Positions 4,761-13,430 of a stretch of 13,588 nucleotides of DNA are shown here, in pieces (position 1 is the stretch's first letter; each line of letters begins with the position of its first letter). The position numbers were made by a program, and so were the translations under genes. This DNA comes from Bacteroidota bacterium (GTDB lineage: Bacteria; Bacteroidota; Bacteroidia; Bacteroidales; Dysgonomonadaceae). Under the pieces are notes generated by a model, which worked only from the letters and a program-made list of their open reading frames with translations, did not search any database and was not told the DNA's origin. The stretch is from positions 1 through 13,588 of the forward strand of contig JAEZZZ010000031.1 of assembly GCA_023418255.1 (NCBI GenBank), read 5' to 3'.

Positions 4761-6160
4761 TTTTTAAACAGCGGCCAGTTGGGATCTTCTTCACGAGCAC
4801 ATTGCATGATTTTTTTCATTTGTTCTGCCTTTTCGGGATACAGCGAAATCACATTGTGCCTTTCGGAAGGATCAGATGCAATGTTGTATAGCTCATAATA
4901 TGGATTGGAGCGAATGTTGAGATGCAATAGTTTCCAATTGCCTTCCACAACGGCTTGCCTGCCGCCCAATTCTTGAAACTCAAAATAGAAGAAGTCGTGT
5001 TTTTTCTGTCCACTTTTACCCAAAAACGTTGGTAGCACACTGATGCCGTCAATGTTCTTAGGTATCTCTTGCCCAATCAGTTCTGCAAATGTGGGCATAT
5101 AATCCCAAAAAGCAAAAGTGAAGTTACTTTGTGTGCCTGAGGCTACATGATTTTTCCACGACACAATAGTCGGAACGCGAATACCACCTTCGTATAAATC
5201 CCTTTTGTAGCCACGATATATTCCGTTGCTGTTGAAAAAGTCGGGATCGTTTCCTCCCTCACGATGTGGCCCATTGTCGCTGGTGAAAATAATAAGCGTA
5301 TTGTCGTAAATGCCTTGTTTTTTTAACTCGTCCACTATTTGTCCCACATACATATCCAGGCGCGCTACCATAGCTGCATAGGTGGCATTTGGAAATTCCT
5401 GCGACATATAGCCGCCTTTACGAAAAGCAGGACCGGCGTCTATTCCTTTAAATGGCTTTTCGGCATATTTGCCGCGATATTTTTCGATGATAGAATCGTT
5501 TGGCACCACCAGCTCGGCATGGGGAATTACAGTAGGGACAAAAAGGAAAAAAGGTTTGTCCTTATTTGCACGAATAAAATTGATGGTATGTTCTTGGATT
5601 AAATCTTGCGAATAGGTGCCAAATTGCCCATTGTAGTTTTCGGGAAAATCAATTCTTTTGTCGTTGTGCCATAAGTGGTCGGGATAGTAATTGTGCGCCA
5701 ACAGTTGGCAATTATATCCAAAAAACTCATCTACACCTTGCTTTGCCGGATCGCCCGTAGAACCGGGTTGGCCCAAGCCCCATTTACCAAAAGCACCCGT
5801 GGTGTATCCTGCATTTTTAAATAGGTGAAACATTGTGAAACTGTTTTCGGGAAGGGGAAATTGTCCTTCGGGTTTCAACTCCAAGTTCCCACGAATGGGG
5901 GTGCGTCCTGTGTGCATACCGGTCATCAAACTGGCTCGTGATGGAGCACTCACTGTAGTGCCGGAATACGTATGCGTGCAACGCATGCCATTAAGTGCCA
6001 AACGGTCAATGTTTGGAGTTTCAAACTTTTCTTGACCAAAGCAACTTAAGTCACCATAGCCGAGGTCGTCGGCAATAATAAATACCACATTCGGCTTTTC
6101 CTGCGCCTGTAACGACGATATGGCAGCAAGCCCGAAACCCGCAATAAAAAGTTTATTCAT
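4757..6160 (-). CDS. Exported serine-type sulfatase (arylsulfatase-like)
   Basis: 467 aa from the ATG at 6160. Residues 1-20 (MNKLFIAGFGLAAISSLQAQ) are a signal peptide. The alkaline-phosphatase-fold core starts at PNVVFIIADDLGYGD, with metal ligands Asp31 and Asp32. The catalytic motif is SAPSRASLMTG (71-81): Ser71 takes the place of the usual cysteine, so formylglycine must be made by an anaerobic radical-SAM maturase (anSME), not present here. GKWGLG (125-130) and TSDNG (293-297, Asp295/Asn296) complete the pocket. The protein likely removes sulfate from a host or environmental glycan; the substrate cannot be read from the sequence. The open frame extends to 6295, but a -7 element at 6205-6212 lies inside that extension, so upstream starts would fall before the transcript. 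ATG 6166 is possible, but AGG lies 9 bases before 6160 and only 3 before 6166. No SusC/SusD genes are adjacent. Confidence 0.92.
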   Translation of the reverse strand: MNKLFIAGFGLAAISSLQAQEKPNVVFIIADDLGYGDLSCFGQEKFETPNIDRLALNGMRCTHTYSGTTVSAPSRASLMTGMHTGRTPIRGNLELKPEGQFPLPENSFTMFHLFKNAGYTTGAFGKWGLGQPGSTGDPAKQGVDEFFGYNCQLLAHNYYPDHLWHNDKRIDFPENYNGQFGTYSQDLIQEHTINFIRANKDKPFFLFVPTVIPHAELVVPNDSIIEKYRGKYAEKPFKGIDAGPAFRKGGYMSQEFPNATYAAMVARLDMYVGQIVDELKKQGIYDNTLIIFTSDNGPHREGGNDPDFFNSNGIYRGYKRDLYEGGIRVPTIVSWKNHVASGTQSNFTFAFWDYMPTFAELIGQEIPKNIDGISVLPTFLGKSGQKKHDFFYFEFQELGGRQAVVEGNWKLLHLNIRSNPYYELYNIASDPSERHNVISLYPEKAEQMKKIMQCAREEDPNWPLFKN

Positions 6161-6204
6161 ATCCATTATCCTAATTATGTGTTGAAAATCGTGATACAGC
6201 CGCA

Positions 6205-6212
6205 CAAACTTA
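6205..6212 (-). promoter_or_regulatory. Bacteroidetes -7 promoter element for the sulfatase
   Basis: The minus strand reads TAAGTTTG, a full match to TAnnTTTG, 44 bases before the chosen ATG. No clear -33 TTTG is seen. Its position decides the start: the in-frame ATGs at 6229 and 6295 lie upstream of the expected transcript start. Confidence 0.55.
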
Positions 6213-6325
6213 GAAAAAAAATGCGACATGATGAACTTTTTATATAATTTTAATGCAAGATACGATAAAAAGGGTGTAATAGGTAAATATATCACATTTT
6301 AAACAAATTCATATATGCAAACTCA

Positions 6326-6355
6326 TCTTGATATAAGAAAAAAATTGTACTTTCG
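6326..6355 (+). promoter_or_regulatory. Distal candidate promoter for leuS (P1)
   Basis: TCTTG at 6326-6330 and TACTTTCG at 6348-6355 are 17 bases apart. The -7 box has one mismatch to TAnnTTTG and the spacing is slightly short. It would give a leader of about 155 bases. Confidence 0.35.
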
Positions 6356-6454
6356 CAGTGCAAAAAAACAGTAGGAATAAAACGAATACAAACAACGAAC
6401 ATTCATCAATACAACAGCAATATAACGACATCGATAAGTGAGTTTTCGTCAAAC

Positions 6455-6485
6455 TTGTATAGATGAGTTCAAGTCACTATCTTTG
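6455..6485 (+). promoter_or_regulatory. Proximal promoter for leuS (P2)
   Basis: TTG (6455-6457), 20 bases, then TATCTTTG (6478-6485), a full match to the -7 consensus with the usual spacing. Transcripts would start near 6491, about 27 bases before the ATG at 6518. This also rules out the TTG start at 6488. Confidence 0.65.
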
Positions 6486-6517
6486 TATTGTTTTTTATAA
6501 AAAATGAAAGATTGAAT

Positions 6518-9271
6518 ATGGAATATAATTTCGGGGAAATAGAAAAGCGTTGGCAGAAATATTGGGTTGACAATCAGGTGTACAAGGTTAGCGAAGATGA
6601 TACAAAACCCAAATACTATGTGTTGGATATGTTTCCATATCCATCGGGAGCAGGATTGCATGTGGGACATCCACTCGGATATATTGCATCCGATATTTTT
6701 TCGCGATATAAACGGCTAAATGGTTTCAACGTACTGCATCCGATGGGATACGACGCTTATGGCTTGCCTGCAGAGCAATACGCCATTCAAACTGGACAGC
6801 ACCCCGCCATTACAACAAAAAACAACATAAAACGCTACCGCGAGCAGTTGGATAAAATCGGATTTTCATATGACTGGAGCCGTGAAATACGCACATGCGA
6901 CCCCGATTATTACAAATGGACGCAGTGGACGTTTATCAAAATGTTTCATGCCTATTACTGCAACAAGAAGCAGCAGGCTCGTCCAATTTCAGAATTAGTT
7001 GAGCTGTTTGAGAGATATGGAACAAAAGAATTGGATATCGCTTGCAGTGAAATGCTCGATTTTTCGCCTGATGAATGGCGCGTCAAATCGGAAAAAGAAA
7101 AGCAAGAAACGTTGATGAACTATCGTATTGCATACCTTGGCAACACCATGGTGAATTGGTGTCCTAAATTGGGCACCGTGTTGGCAAATGATGAAGTGAG
7201 CGAAGGATTGTCAATTCGTGGTGGCTATCCTGTGGAGCAAAAGAAGATGCGCCAATGGTGCTTGCGTGTTTCGGCATTTGCCGAACGACTGTTAACCGGA
7301 TTGGATGAAGTGAATTGGACTGACTCTCTTAAAGAGATGCAGCGCAATTGGATTGGTCGTTCCACAGGAGCTGAATTAACATTTAAAACCACTGCCGGCA
7401 TATCAATTGATGTGTTTACCACACGTCCCGACACCATCTTTGGCGTAACCTTTATGGTGCTTGCGCCCGAAAACGAGCTGATTTCGTCAATCGTCGCGCC
7501 GGAACGTCGCAGCAAGGTGGAGCAATATATACAAAACAGTAAAAAACGCACCGAACGTGAACGAATAGCCGACAAATCGGTAAGTGGTGTTTTTTCGGGA
7601 GCCTATGCCATCCATCCCTTTACGGAGGAGAAAATTCCTGTTTGGATTTCCGACTATGTTCTTTCAGGATATGGAACGGGAGCCATCATGGCAGTTCCTG
7701 CACACGATAGTCGCGACTATGCTTTTGCACGCTATTTCGATTTACCTATAATTCCTCTTGTAGAAGGATGCGACATCTCTGAACAAAGTTTCGACGCGAA
7801 AGAAGGTGTAATGATAAACTCCGATTTTCTAAATGGTTTAAGTGTAAAGGAGGCGATCACGGTGGCCATCAATCGAATTGAAGAAAAGAAACTCGGATTT
7901 AGAAAAACAAATTATCGGCTGCGCGACGCCATCTTTTCGCGCCAACGCTATTGGGGAGAACCCTTCCCAATATATTACAAGGAAGGAGTGCCTTACACCA
8001 TGGACGAAGAAAAGTTGCCATTGGAACTTCCCGATATCGATAAATTTTTGCCTACCGAAACAGGAGAACCACCACTTGGGCGCGCCACAAATTGGGAAAC
8101 AGAAGAGGGCTATCCGATCGAGTTGTCCACCATGCCGGGTTTTGCCGGTTCTTCAGCATACTATTTGCGTTATATGGACCCACAAAATAAAGAAGCATTG
8201 GTGTCGAAAAAGAACAATCAATATTGGCGTAATGTGGATTTGTATATCGGAGGTACGGAGCACGCAACCGGACATCTTATTTACAGCCGATTTTGGAATA
8301 AATTTTTATTCGATATAGGCATTTCTTGCGAAGAAGAGCCTTTCAAGAAGCTGGTTAATCAGGGGATGATTCAAGGGCGAAGCAATTTTGTGTATCGCAT
8401 AAAAAACGAAAACACATTTGTCTCTCTTAACTTAAAAGATGCATACGAAACCACCCCGATTCATGTAGATGTTAATATTGTTCACAATGATACCCTTGAC
8501 CTGGAAGCTTTCAGGGAATGGTTGCCAGAATTTAAAACAGCGGAATTTATTCTCGAAGATGGAAAATATGTGTGTGGACACGCCATCGAAAAAATGTCGA
8601 AGTCGATGTTTAACGTGGTTAATCCCGATGATATTATCGAAAAGTACGGAGCCGATACCTTGCGCATCTATGAAATGTTTCTTGGCCCGTTAGAGCTTTC
8701 AAAACCATGGGATACGAACGGCATTGACGGAGTACATCGCTTCCTTCGAAAACTTTGGAATCTGTTCTATCAAAATGGCGAACTTCAGCTTTCAGATAAA
8801 GCCCCATCCAAAAAGGAGTTAAAAACATTACATAAGCTCATCAAGAAAGTAAGTGGCGACATTGAAACGTTCTCTTTCAATACATCCGTTTCCGCATTTA
8901 TGATTTGCGTGAATGAACTTACGCAGTTGAAATGCAACAACAAATTTATTTTGCGCGATTTGCTTATATGCCTTTCACCTTTTGCGCCACATATTACCGA
9001 GGAACTGTGGCACAATATTGGCTGCGAGGGGAGTATTTGCAATGCACAATGGGTGGAGGCAAATGAGGAGTATTTAAAGGAAGACTCCTTCCCGTATGCC
9101 ATCTCGTTTAACGGGAAATCGCGTTTTGTGATTGAGTTTGCCTCTGATGCGACACGCGAAGAGATAGAGAAAACCGTGCTCGAACACCCTAATTCGCAAA
9201 AATGGATTGATGGAAAAGTGCCGAAAAAAATCATCGTTGTGCCTAATAAAATTGTTAATGTTGTTCTTTAA
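6518..9271 (+). CDS. leuS: Leucyl-tRNA synthetase
   Basis: 917 aa from the ATG at 6518. It charges tRNA-Leu with leucine in the cytoplasm. The class I signatures are the HIGH motif as HVGH (48-51, within PYPSGAGLHVGH) and KMSKS (692-696). The CP1 editing domain shows TTRPDTIFG (301-309) and GTGAIMAVPAHD (386-397), whose last Asp is the conserved editing residue, so proofreading should be intact. About 60 extra residues near 145-205, rich in charged residues, lie before the segment NTMVNWCPKLGTVLANDEV; I recall this as a Bacteroidetes trait, and it makes the protein longer than the E. coli enzyme (about 860 aa). The C-terminal anticodon-binding domain is complete. The frame opens at a TTG at 6488, but that lies at the P2 start point. 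The YitT-family gene follows after 77 bases and may be co-transcribed. Confidence 0.97.
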   Translation: MEYNFGEIEKRWQKYWVDNQVYKVSEDDTKPKYYVLDMFPYPSGAGLHVGHPLGYIASDIFSRYKRLNGFNVLHPMGYDAYGLPAEQYAIQTGQHPAITTKNNIKRYREQLDKIGFSYDWSREIRTCDPDYYKWTQWTFIKMFHAYYCNKKQQARPISELVELFERYGTKELDIACSEMLDFSPDEWRVKSEKEKQETLMNYRIAYLGNTMVNWCPKLGTVLANDEVSEGLSIRGGYPVEQKKMRQWCLRVSAFAERLLTGLDEVNWTDSLKEMQRNWIGRSTGAELTFKTTAGISIDVFTTRPDTIFGVTFMVLAPENELISSIVAPERRSKVEQYIQNSKKRTERERIADKSVSGVFSGAYAIHPFTEEKIPVWISDYVLSGYGTGAIMAVPAHDSRDYAFARYFDLPIIPLVEGCDISEQSFDAKEGVMINSDFLNGLSVKEAITVAINRIEEKKLGFRKTNYRLRDAIFSRQRYWGEPFPIYYKEGVPYTMDEEKLPLELPDIDKFLPTETGEPPLGRATNWETEEGYPIELSTMPGFAGSSAYYLRYMDPQNKEALVSKKNNQYWRNVDLYIGGTEHATGHLIYSRFWNKFLFDIGISCEEEPFKKLVNQGMIQGRSNFVYRIKNENTFVSLNLKDAYETTPIHVDVNIVHNDTLDLEAFREWLPEFKTAEFILEDGKYVCGHAIEKMSKSMFNVVNPDDIIEKYGADTLRIYEMFLGPLELSKPWDTNGIDGVHRFLRKLWNLFYQNGELQLSDKAPSKKELKTLHKLIKKVSGDIETFSFNTSVSAFMICVNELTQLKCNNKFILRDLLICLSPFAPHITEELWHNIGCEGSICNAQWVEANEEYLKEDSFPYAISFNGKSRFVIEFASDATREEIEKTVLEHPNSQKWIDGKVPKKIIVVPNKIVNVVL

Positions 9272-9291
9272 TAGTGTTTTCTAAGGGCTGT

Positions 9292-9313
9292 AATCTCAAG
9301 GCGCGAGATTTTT
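9292..9313 (+). terminator. Weak terminator or attenuator between leuS and the YitT gene
   Basis: AATCTC (9292-9297) and GAGATT (9305-9310) form a 6-bp stem around a 7-base loop, followed by T's to 9313. The stem is short and the U-run brief, so partial read-through into the next gene is likely. No -7 consensus promoter is visible between here and the ATG at 9349. Confidence 0.35.
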
Positions 9314-9348
9314 CATTTAGCGTATAAACTCGCAAAAAATAAAATAAA

Positions 9349-10218
9349 ATGGCTAAAAACATACAATATCTTAAATCGTTCTTTTGGAAAGACTACCTAA
9401 ACATCACCTTAGGCTTGGTCCTTTACACTGTGGGATTTACCGGGTTCATTATTCCAAATGAAATTGTTACCGGAGGATTAGGAGGCGTGGGACTGTTGAT
9501 TCGCTATGCGTTTAACATCCCTGTAGCGGTCACATTTTTTGTTGTCAATGGCATTCTGGTTGTGTTTGCTTGGTTTATATTGGGCAAGGATTATGTTATG
9601 AAATCACTCTACGGCGTTGTTGGAATAACCGTGATGATGGGAATTGCCGAACAAGTAATTAAAGAGTCTATTGTGGGAACCGACCCCTTGATTGCCAGCA
9701 TTATTGGTGCCGTTTGTTGCGGTGCAGGCTTAGGGCTAGTCTATTCGACCAATGCCAGTACCGGAGGAACAGACATCATTGGTTCCATTATCACCAAATA
9801 TCGCTATATCAGTATGGGACGCGGATTGTTTTATATTGATGTTTTTATCGTCGGCAGTTCTTTCTTTCTATTTCATAGCTTGGAGAAAATAATTTATGGA
9901 CTCATTGTTGTGGGGGTGATGTATTATACCGCTGATTTGATTCTTAACGGCACACGACAATCGGTGCAGTTTATTATTTTTTCAACCAAATACAACGAAA
10001 TTGCATCGCATATCAATTCCGAAGTTTATCGTGGCTGTACCGTTATTGAAGGAACAGGATGGTACACAAAAACACCTCAAAAACTCCTGATTGTGCTAGC
10101 GCGCAAAACAGAATCGACCTCTATTTTCCGCATTGTAAAACAGATTGATGAGAATGCGTTAATATCCCAAAGCAATGTCGTGGGAGTGTATGGTAAAGGA
10201 TTTGATCAGATAAAGTAG
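9349..10218 (+). CDS. YitT family integral membrane protein (DUF161 + DUF2179)
   Basis: 289 aa. Five or six membrane segments are visible at about 15-35, 42-54 (Gly-rich), 57-79, 85-104, 112-133 and 158-197. The family motifs GGLGGVG (42-48) and STGGTDIIG (137-145) are present. The C-terminal soluble domain (about 220-285, with GCTVIEGTGWYT and a final SNVVGVYGKGF) is the DUF2179 domain, which folds like PII-type signalling proteins. Transport substrate and function are unknown for the family. The length is normal for YitT proteins. The ATG at 9349 has no Shine-Dalgarno, as usual here. With only 77 bases after leuS and no promoter of its own visible, it is probably read from the leuS transcript; I recall similar leuS-YitT neighbours in other Bacteroidales. 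The stop TAG is followed directly by TGA. Confidence 0.9.
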   Translation: MAKNIQYLKSFFWKDYLNITLGLVLYTVGFTGFIIPNEIVTGGLGGVGLLIRYAFNIPVAVTFFVVNGILVVFAWFILGKDYVMKSLYGVVGITVMMGIAEQVIKESIVGTDPLIASIIGAVCCGAGLGLVYSTNASTGGTDIIGSIITKYRYISMGRGLFYIDVFIVGSSFFLFHSLEKIIYGLIVVGVMYYTADLILNGTRQSVQFIIFSTKYNEIASHINSEVYRGCTVIEGTGWYTKTPQKLLIVLARKTESTSIFRIVKQIDENALISQSNVVGVYGKGFDQIK

Positions 10219-10368
10219 TGAATATAAAATTTTTCTTTTTTTATTATTAATGATTGACCCTACATAGAAACGGTTTTAGTTGAACGTATTAAAATCATGA
10301 TTGATACTGAAATAATCATTGCATTTTAGGATAAAATGGTTTGTTTTCACTATTTTTCTCTCTTCATA

Positions 10369-10400
10369 TTTACAAAACTCTTCAAAAGATTGTACTTTTG
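10369..10400 (+). promoter_or_regulatory. Promoter for the Ig-like/DUF3108 unit
   Basis: TTTA (10369-10372), 20 bases, then TACTTTTG (10393-10400), a full match to TAnnTTTG. It lies 27 bases before the ATG at 10428. The rest of the 209-base gap after the YitT gene is AT-rich, with only a weak 6-bp hairpin (10297-10319). Confidence 0.65.
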
Positions 10401-10427
10401 TGCTAATTTTATTAACAGAAGTGTAAG

Positions 10428-12413
10428 ATGAAAAAGCAACACATCGGTTCAAACATATTCTTCATATTTTCTCTGATATTGATAGCGGCGGCTATCTATT
10501 CGTGCGCGAATATGGCATTGCCAACTGGTGGGGCTTACGACATTGACCCTCCAAAAGTGGTGAAAGCCACGCCCGATTTCAATACGTTGGAGGTAAAGAA
10601 ACGGAAAATTGTAATTGAGTTTGATGAAAGCATCAAAATCGAAAAGCCAAGCGAAAAGGTAATTATAACGCCACCACAGCAAAATATGCCTATAATAAAA
10701 TCGATTGGAAAAAAAGCCATTGTTGAGTTACAAGATGACTTGATTGACGACATCACTTATACTATCGACTTTACGGATGCCATTGTCGATAACAACGAAG
10801 GCAATCCGCTTGAAGGCTTCTCATTGTCTTTTTCCACCGGTAAACAAATTGACACCTTGATGATTTCAGGGAGAGTATTGGCAGCTGAAAATTTAGAGCC
10901 GATGCCGGGTATTTATGTCGGATTGCATTCCGACCTGACCGACACGGTATTTACAAATCAACCTTTCCGGCGAATTGGGCGTACCGATTCACGTGGGCGT
11001 TTTTCTGTAAAAGGTGTTGCCCAAGGCAAATATAAGGTTTATGCTTTGAACGATAAGAATAGAGACTTTAAATATGATAATCCTCAAGAAGATATTGCCT
11101 TTATTGACTCTATATTCATTCCCACCTTTGAACCTGCCGTGCGTCAAGATACAATTTATAACCCTATGGACAGTACGGTAATTGATACAATTAAAACTGT
11201 CCATTACACTCGTTTCATGCCTGACGACATTGTGTTGCGCTCTTTTGTTGCCGATTTTCATCGGCAGTATTTACAAAAATCAGAACGTCCTCTACCGCAC
11301 AAATTAGTCGTTTATTTTGCTGCGCCCACACAGAAACCCTCATTTTCACTTATTAAACCAACATCGAGTCATGATGATTGGTATGTGGATGAAATATCGG
11401 AAAAGAACGACACATTAACCCTGTGGATTACCGACTCTCTAATATATAAGCAGGATTCGATTCAGCTGAAAATAGATTATATACGCACCGACACACTAAA
11501 TAAGCATCAATGGGTGACAGATACGCTGAACTTTAACTGGAAAAACAAAAAAGAGTACAAGAAAAAAACAAAAGACGATAGAGGGAACAAGACGGATAGT
11601 ATGCAAATTCATTTTATGAATATCGAAACCAATATTGGTCAAACGTTGGAAATATATCAACCGATACACATTGAGTTTGAACAACCCCTCGCACTTTTTG
11701 ATACCGCCTCAATAAGGCTTCAGCAGCTAAAAGACTCATTATATCATGATATAAAGTTCACATTGGTTAAGGACTCTCTCAACAGTCGAAAATTCACGCT
11801 ACGTAGGCGATGGGAACCGGGAGGTAATTATAGGTTATCGATTGATTCGGCGGCATTTGTTAGTCGCTACGGCTTTATAAACAAAAAGATAGAAAATGAG
11901 TTTCAGGTAAAAAAGTTAGATCAATACGGTAATTTGAAATTTATTTTATCCGGATTGCCACAAGGGAAACATGTGTATGTTGAGCTTTTGAACAGTTCCG
12001 ATAAACCTTTCCGTAAAGTGCGGGTCAAAAATAACGAGGCACTTTTCATGGATTTAGCACCTGGTAAAGTCTATGCCCGATTGTTTATAGACGAAAATGA
12101 AGATGGTATTTGGACAACAGGAGACTATAAAACCAAGCGAGCGCCTGAAATGGTCTATTATTATCCTTATGTTCACGAAGTGAGAGCATTTACCGATTAT
12201 GAACAGGCTTGGGATGTAACAGAACGTCCGATTTATAAACAAAAACCGTTAGAAATAACAAAAAACAAACCGGAAGAGAAAAAGCGCCGAAACCCCAATT
12301 TAGAGCGAGAACGCCAACGTCAACAACAATCTCGAGGTTCGGGAATAGCAGCGCCCATGCCCGGTGGATTGGGTGCCAGAGGCTCGCGACAGGGAAATTT
12401 TATGCAACGATAG
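10428..12413 (+). CDS. Ig-like domain lipoprotein of unknown function
   Basis: 661 aa. A hydrophobic N-terminus ends in the lipobox IYSC, with Cys26 as the lipidated residue, so it is an envelope lipoprotein. Residues about 40-135 (PPKVVKATPDF..., KIVIEFDESI, then FSLSFSTG) fit an SbsA/Big_5-type Ig-like domain. A carboxypeptidase-regulatory-like beta-sandwich follows to about 230 (SGRVLAAENLEPMPGIYV, DSRGRFSVKGVAQGKYKVYAL). A second such sandwich is at about 510-600. Each ends in an acidic loop, DKNRDFKYDNPQED from Asp209 and DENEDGIWTTGD from Asp555, which could bind calcium. The tail from about 615 is disordered, basic and rich in Arg, Gln and Gly. No catalytic motif is seen. Bacteroidetes proteins of this design are common and mostly uncharacterised. 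The DUF3108 gene starts 37 bases later, so the two are probably one operon. Confidence 0.8.
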   Translation: MKKQHIGSNIFFIFSLILIAAAIYSCANMALPTGGAYDIDPPKVVKATPDFNTLEVKKRKIVIEFDESIKIEKPSEKVIITPPQQNMPIIKSIGKKAIVELQDDLIDDITYTIDFTDAIVDNNEGNPLEGFSLSFSTGKQIDTLMISGRVLAAENLEPMPGIYVGLHSDLTDTVFTNQPFRRIGRTDSRGRFSVKGVAQGKYKVYALNDKNRDFKYDNPQEDIAFIDSIFIPTFEPAVRQDTIYNPMDSTVIDTIKTVHYTRFMPDDIVLRSFVADFHRQYLQKSERPLPHKLVVYFAAPTQKPSFSLIKPTSSHDDWYVDEISEKNDTLTLWITDSLIYKQDSIQLKIDYIRTDTLNKHQWVTDTLNFNWKNKKEYKKKTKDDRGNKTDSMQIHFMNIETNIGQTLEIYQPIHIEFEQPLALFDTASIRLQQLKDSLYHDIKFTLVKDSLNSRKFTLRRRWEPGGNYRLSIDSAAFVSRYGFINKKIENEFQVKKLDQYGNLKFILSGLPQGKHVYVELLNSSDKPFRKVRVKNNEALFMDLAPGKVYARLFIDENEDGIWTTGDYKTKRAPEMVYYYPYVHEVRAFTDYEQAWDVTERPIYKQKPLEITKNKPEEKKRRNPNLERERQRQQQSRGSGIAAPMPGGLGARGSRQGNFMQR

Positions 12414-12450
12414 TTAATTGTGCATAACAACTAATTTTAAACAAATGATT

Positions 12451-13257
12451 ATGAATAAGAAAAAAAAAATAGGATTGTTGATTTTTTCACTGTGTTGTTT
12501 TTTACCACAATACAAAATATTTGGACAGTGTGAATTGAAAAACAGTGCTTTTGTCAGTGGTGAAAAGATAGAATATGATGTTTACTTCAACTATGGATTT
12601 TTATATATTAAGGCAGGAAAAGGCTTTTTAACCATCACGGATGCCAATCACAAAGGAAAATCGGCATACAAAACTTATATGCAAGTAAATTCCGGAGGAT
12701 TGGCGGGGAACCTCTACACTGTCAACGACACCTTAACGTCGTATGTTGATATGAATTTACGTCCGTTGCTTTTTACCAAAGAAGCGTTTGAAGGAAAAGA
12801 TTATTCTACGGAAAAACAAATTTACACCTATGATGGTAGCAGTTTAAAAGTTAGAGCTATTCGTACATGGAACGGAGAGCCCGATTTTGACCAGACGCTA
12901 ACGATTGAGAACTGTGCTTATGATTATCTCTCAATCTTGCTTTATGTGCGCAATTTGGACTTCTCAAAAATGAAAAAAGGGGATAAACAGTATGTCCACT
13001 TTCTTTCGGGAAAACAGATTGTAAATATGTCCATTAATTATGAGGGAACATCTAGCATGAAAGCTAACGACGGAAACAGATATGATGTGATAAATCTATC
13101 GATGACAATTCTTGACAAAGCGTTTAAAAACCCACAGGAAGCTATTAGAGCCTCTCTCACTAACGATAACAATCGCGTTCCGATAGTTATTGAAACAGCA
13201 TTAAAAATTGGTTCTGTAAAAGCCGTGATGAGGAGCTTTTCAGGAAAGAGAAATTGA
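12451..13257 (+). CDS. DUF3108 domain exported protein
   Basis: 268 aa from the ATG at 12451. The N-terminus MNKKKKIGLLIFSLCCFLPQ plus YKIFGQ is a signal peptide with probable cleavage after residue 25 or 26. The mature protein starts with SGEKIEYDVYFNYGFLYIKAG, the strand pattern typical of DUF3108, a predicted beta-rich periplasmic or outer-membrane-associated fold of unknown function. The next strands (KGFLTITDANHKGKSAYKT, SYVDMNLRPLLFTKEAFEG) also fit. The frame is open from a TTG at 12418, and another ATG lies at 12445; 12451 is preferred because it starts the basic part of the signal peptide directly, but 12445 cannot be excluded. Its place right behind the Ig-like lipoprotein suggests a shared envelope role. 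A terminator follows at 13316. Confidence 0.85.
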   Translation: MNKKKKIGLLIFSLCCFLPQYKIFGQCELKNSAFVSGEKIEYDVYFNYGFLYIKAGKGFLTITDANHKGKSAYKTYMQVNSGGLAGNLYTVNDTLTSYVDMNLRPLLFTKEAFEGKDYSTEKQIYTYDGSSLKVRAIRTWNGEPDFDQTLTIENCAYDYLSILLYVRNLDFSKMKKGDKQYVHFLSGKQIVNMSINYEGTSSMKANDGNRYDVINLSMTILDKAFKNPQEAIRASLTNDNNRVPIVIETALKIGSVKAVMRSFSGKRN

Positions 13258-13315
13258 GCATATCCATATCAATAAAACCTCATCGTTTGGAGCTCTAAAA
13301 TAGATTTGTTTTGAG

Positions 13316-13352
13316 AATGTTTAGAGAATCGCTCTTTCCCTAAACATTTTTT
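13316..13352 (+). terminator. Intrinsic terminator after the DUF3108 gene
   Basis: AATGTTTAG (13316-13324) and CTAAACATT (13340-13348) form a perfect 9-bp stem around a 15-base loop, followed by TTTT to 13352. The loop is long and the stem AT-rich, so efficiency is moderate, but the location 60 bases after the stop codon fits. Confidence 0.55.
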
Positions 13353-13430
13353 CATACAGCGTTACTTTTTCATGCAATGCTTTGGGATAAGCTCTTGATG
13401 AGGAGGGTATTCTGTACACAACAAATTCTC

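Larger units (their letters stand above)
6161..6517. other. Divergent promoter region between the sulfatase and leuS
   Basis: This 357-base AT-rich stretch holds one promoter for the sulfatase on minus (6205-6212) and two candidates for leuS on plus (6348-6355 and 6478-6485). No gene, T-box-like element or strong hairpin is visible. Confidence 0.65.

Noticed and set aside
6161..6295. 45-residue N-terminal extension of the sulfatase
   Set aside because: A -7 element lies inside it, and the signal peptide begins at residue 46 of the extended frame.
6488..6517. TTG start adding 10 residues to leuS
   Set aside because: It lies at the predicted transcript start of P2, and the family N-terminus fits the ATG at 6518.
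7878..8318. 146-aa plus-strand frame inside leuS
   Set aside because: It is a shadow of the conserved LeuRS coding frame.
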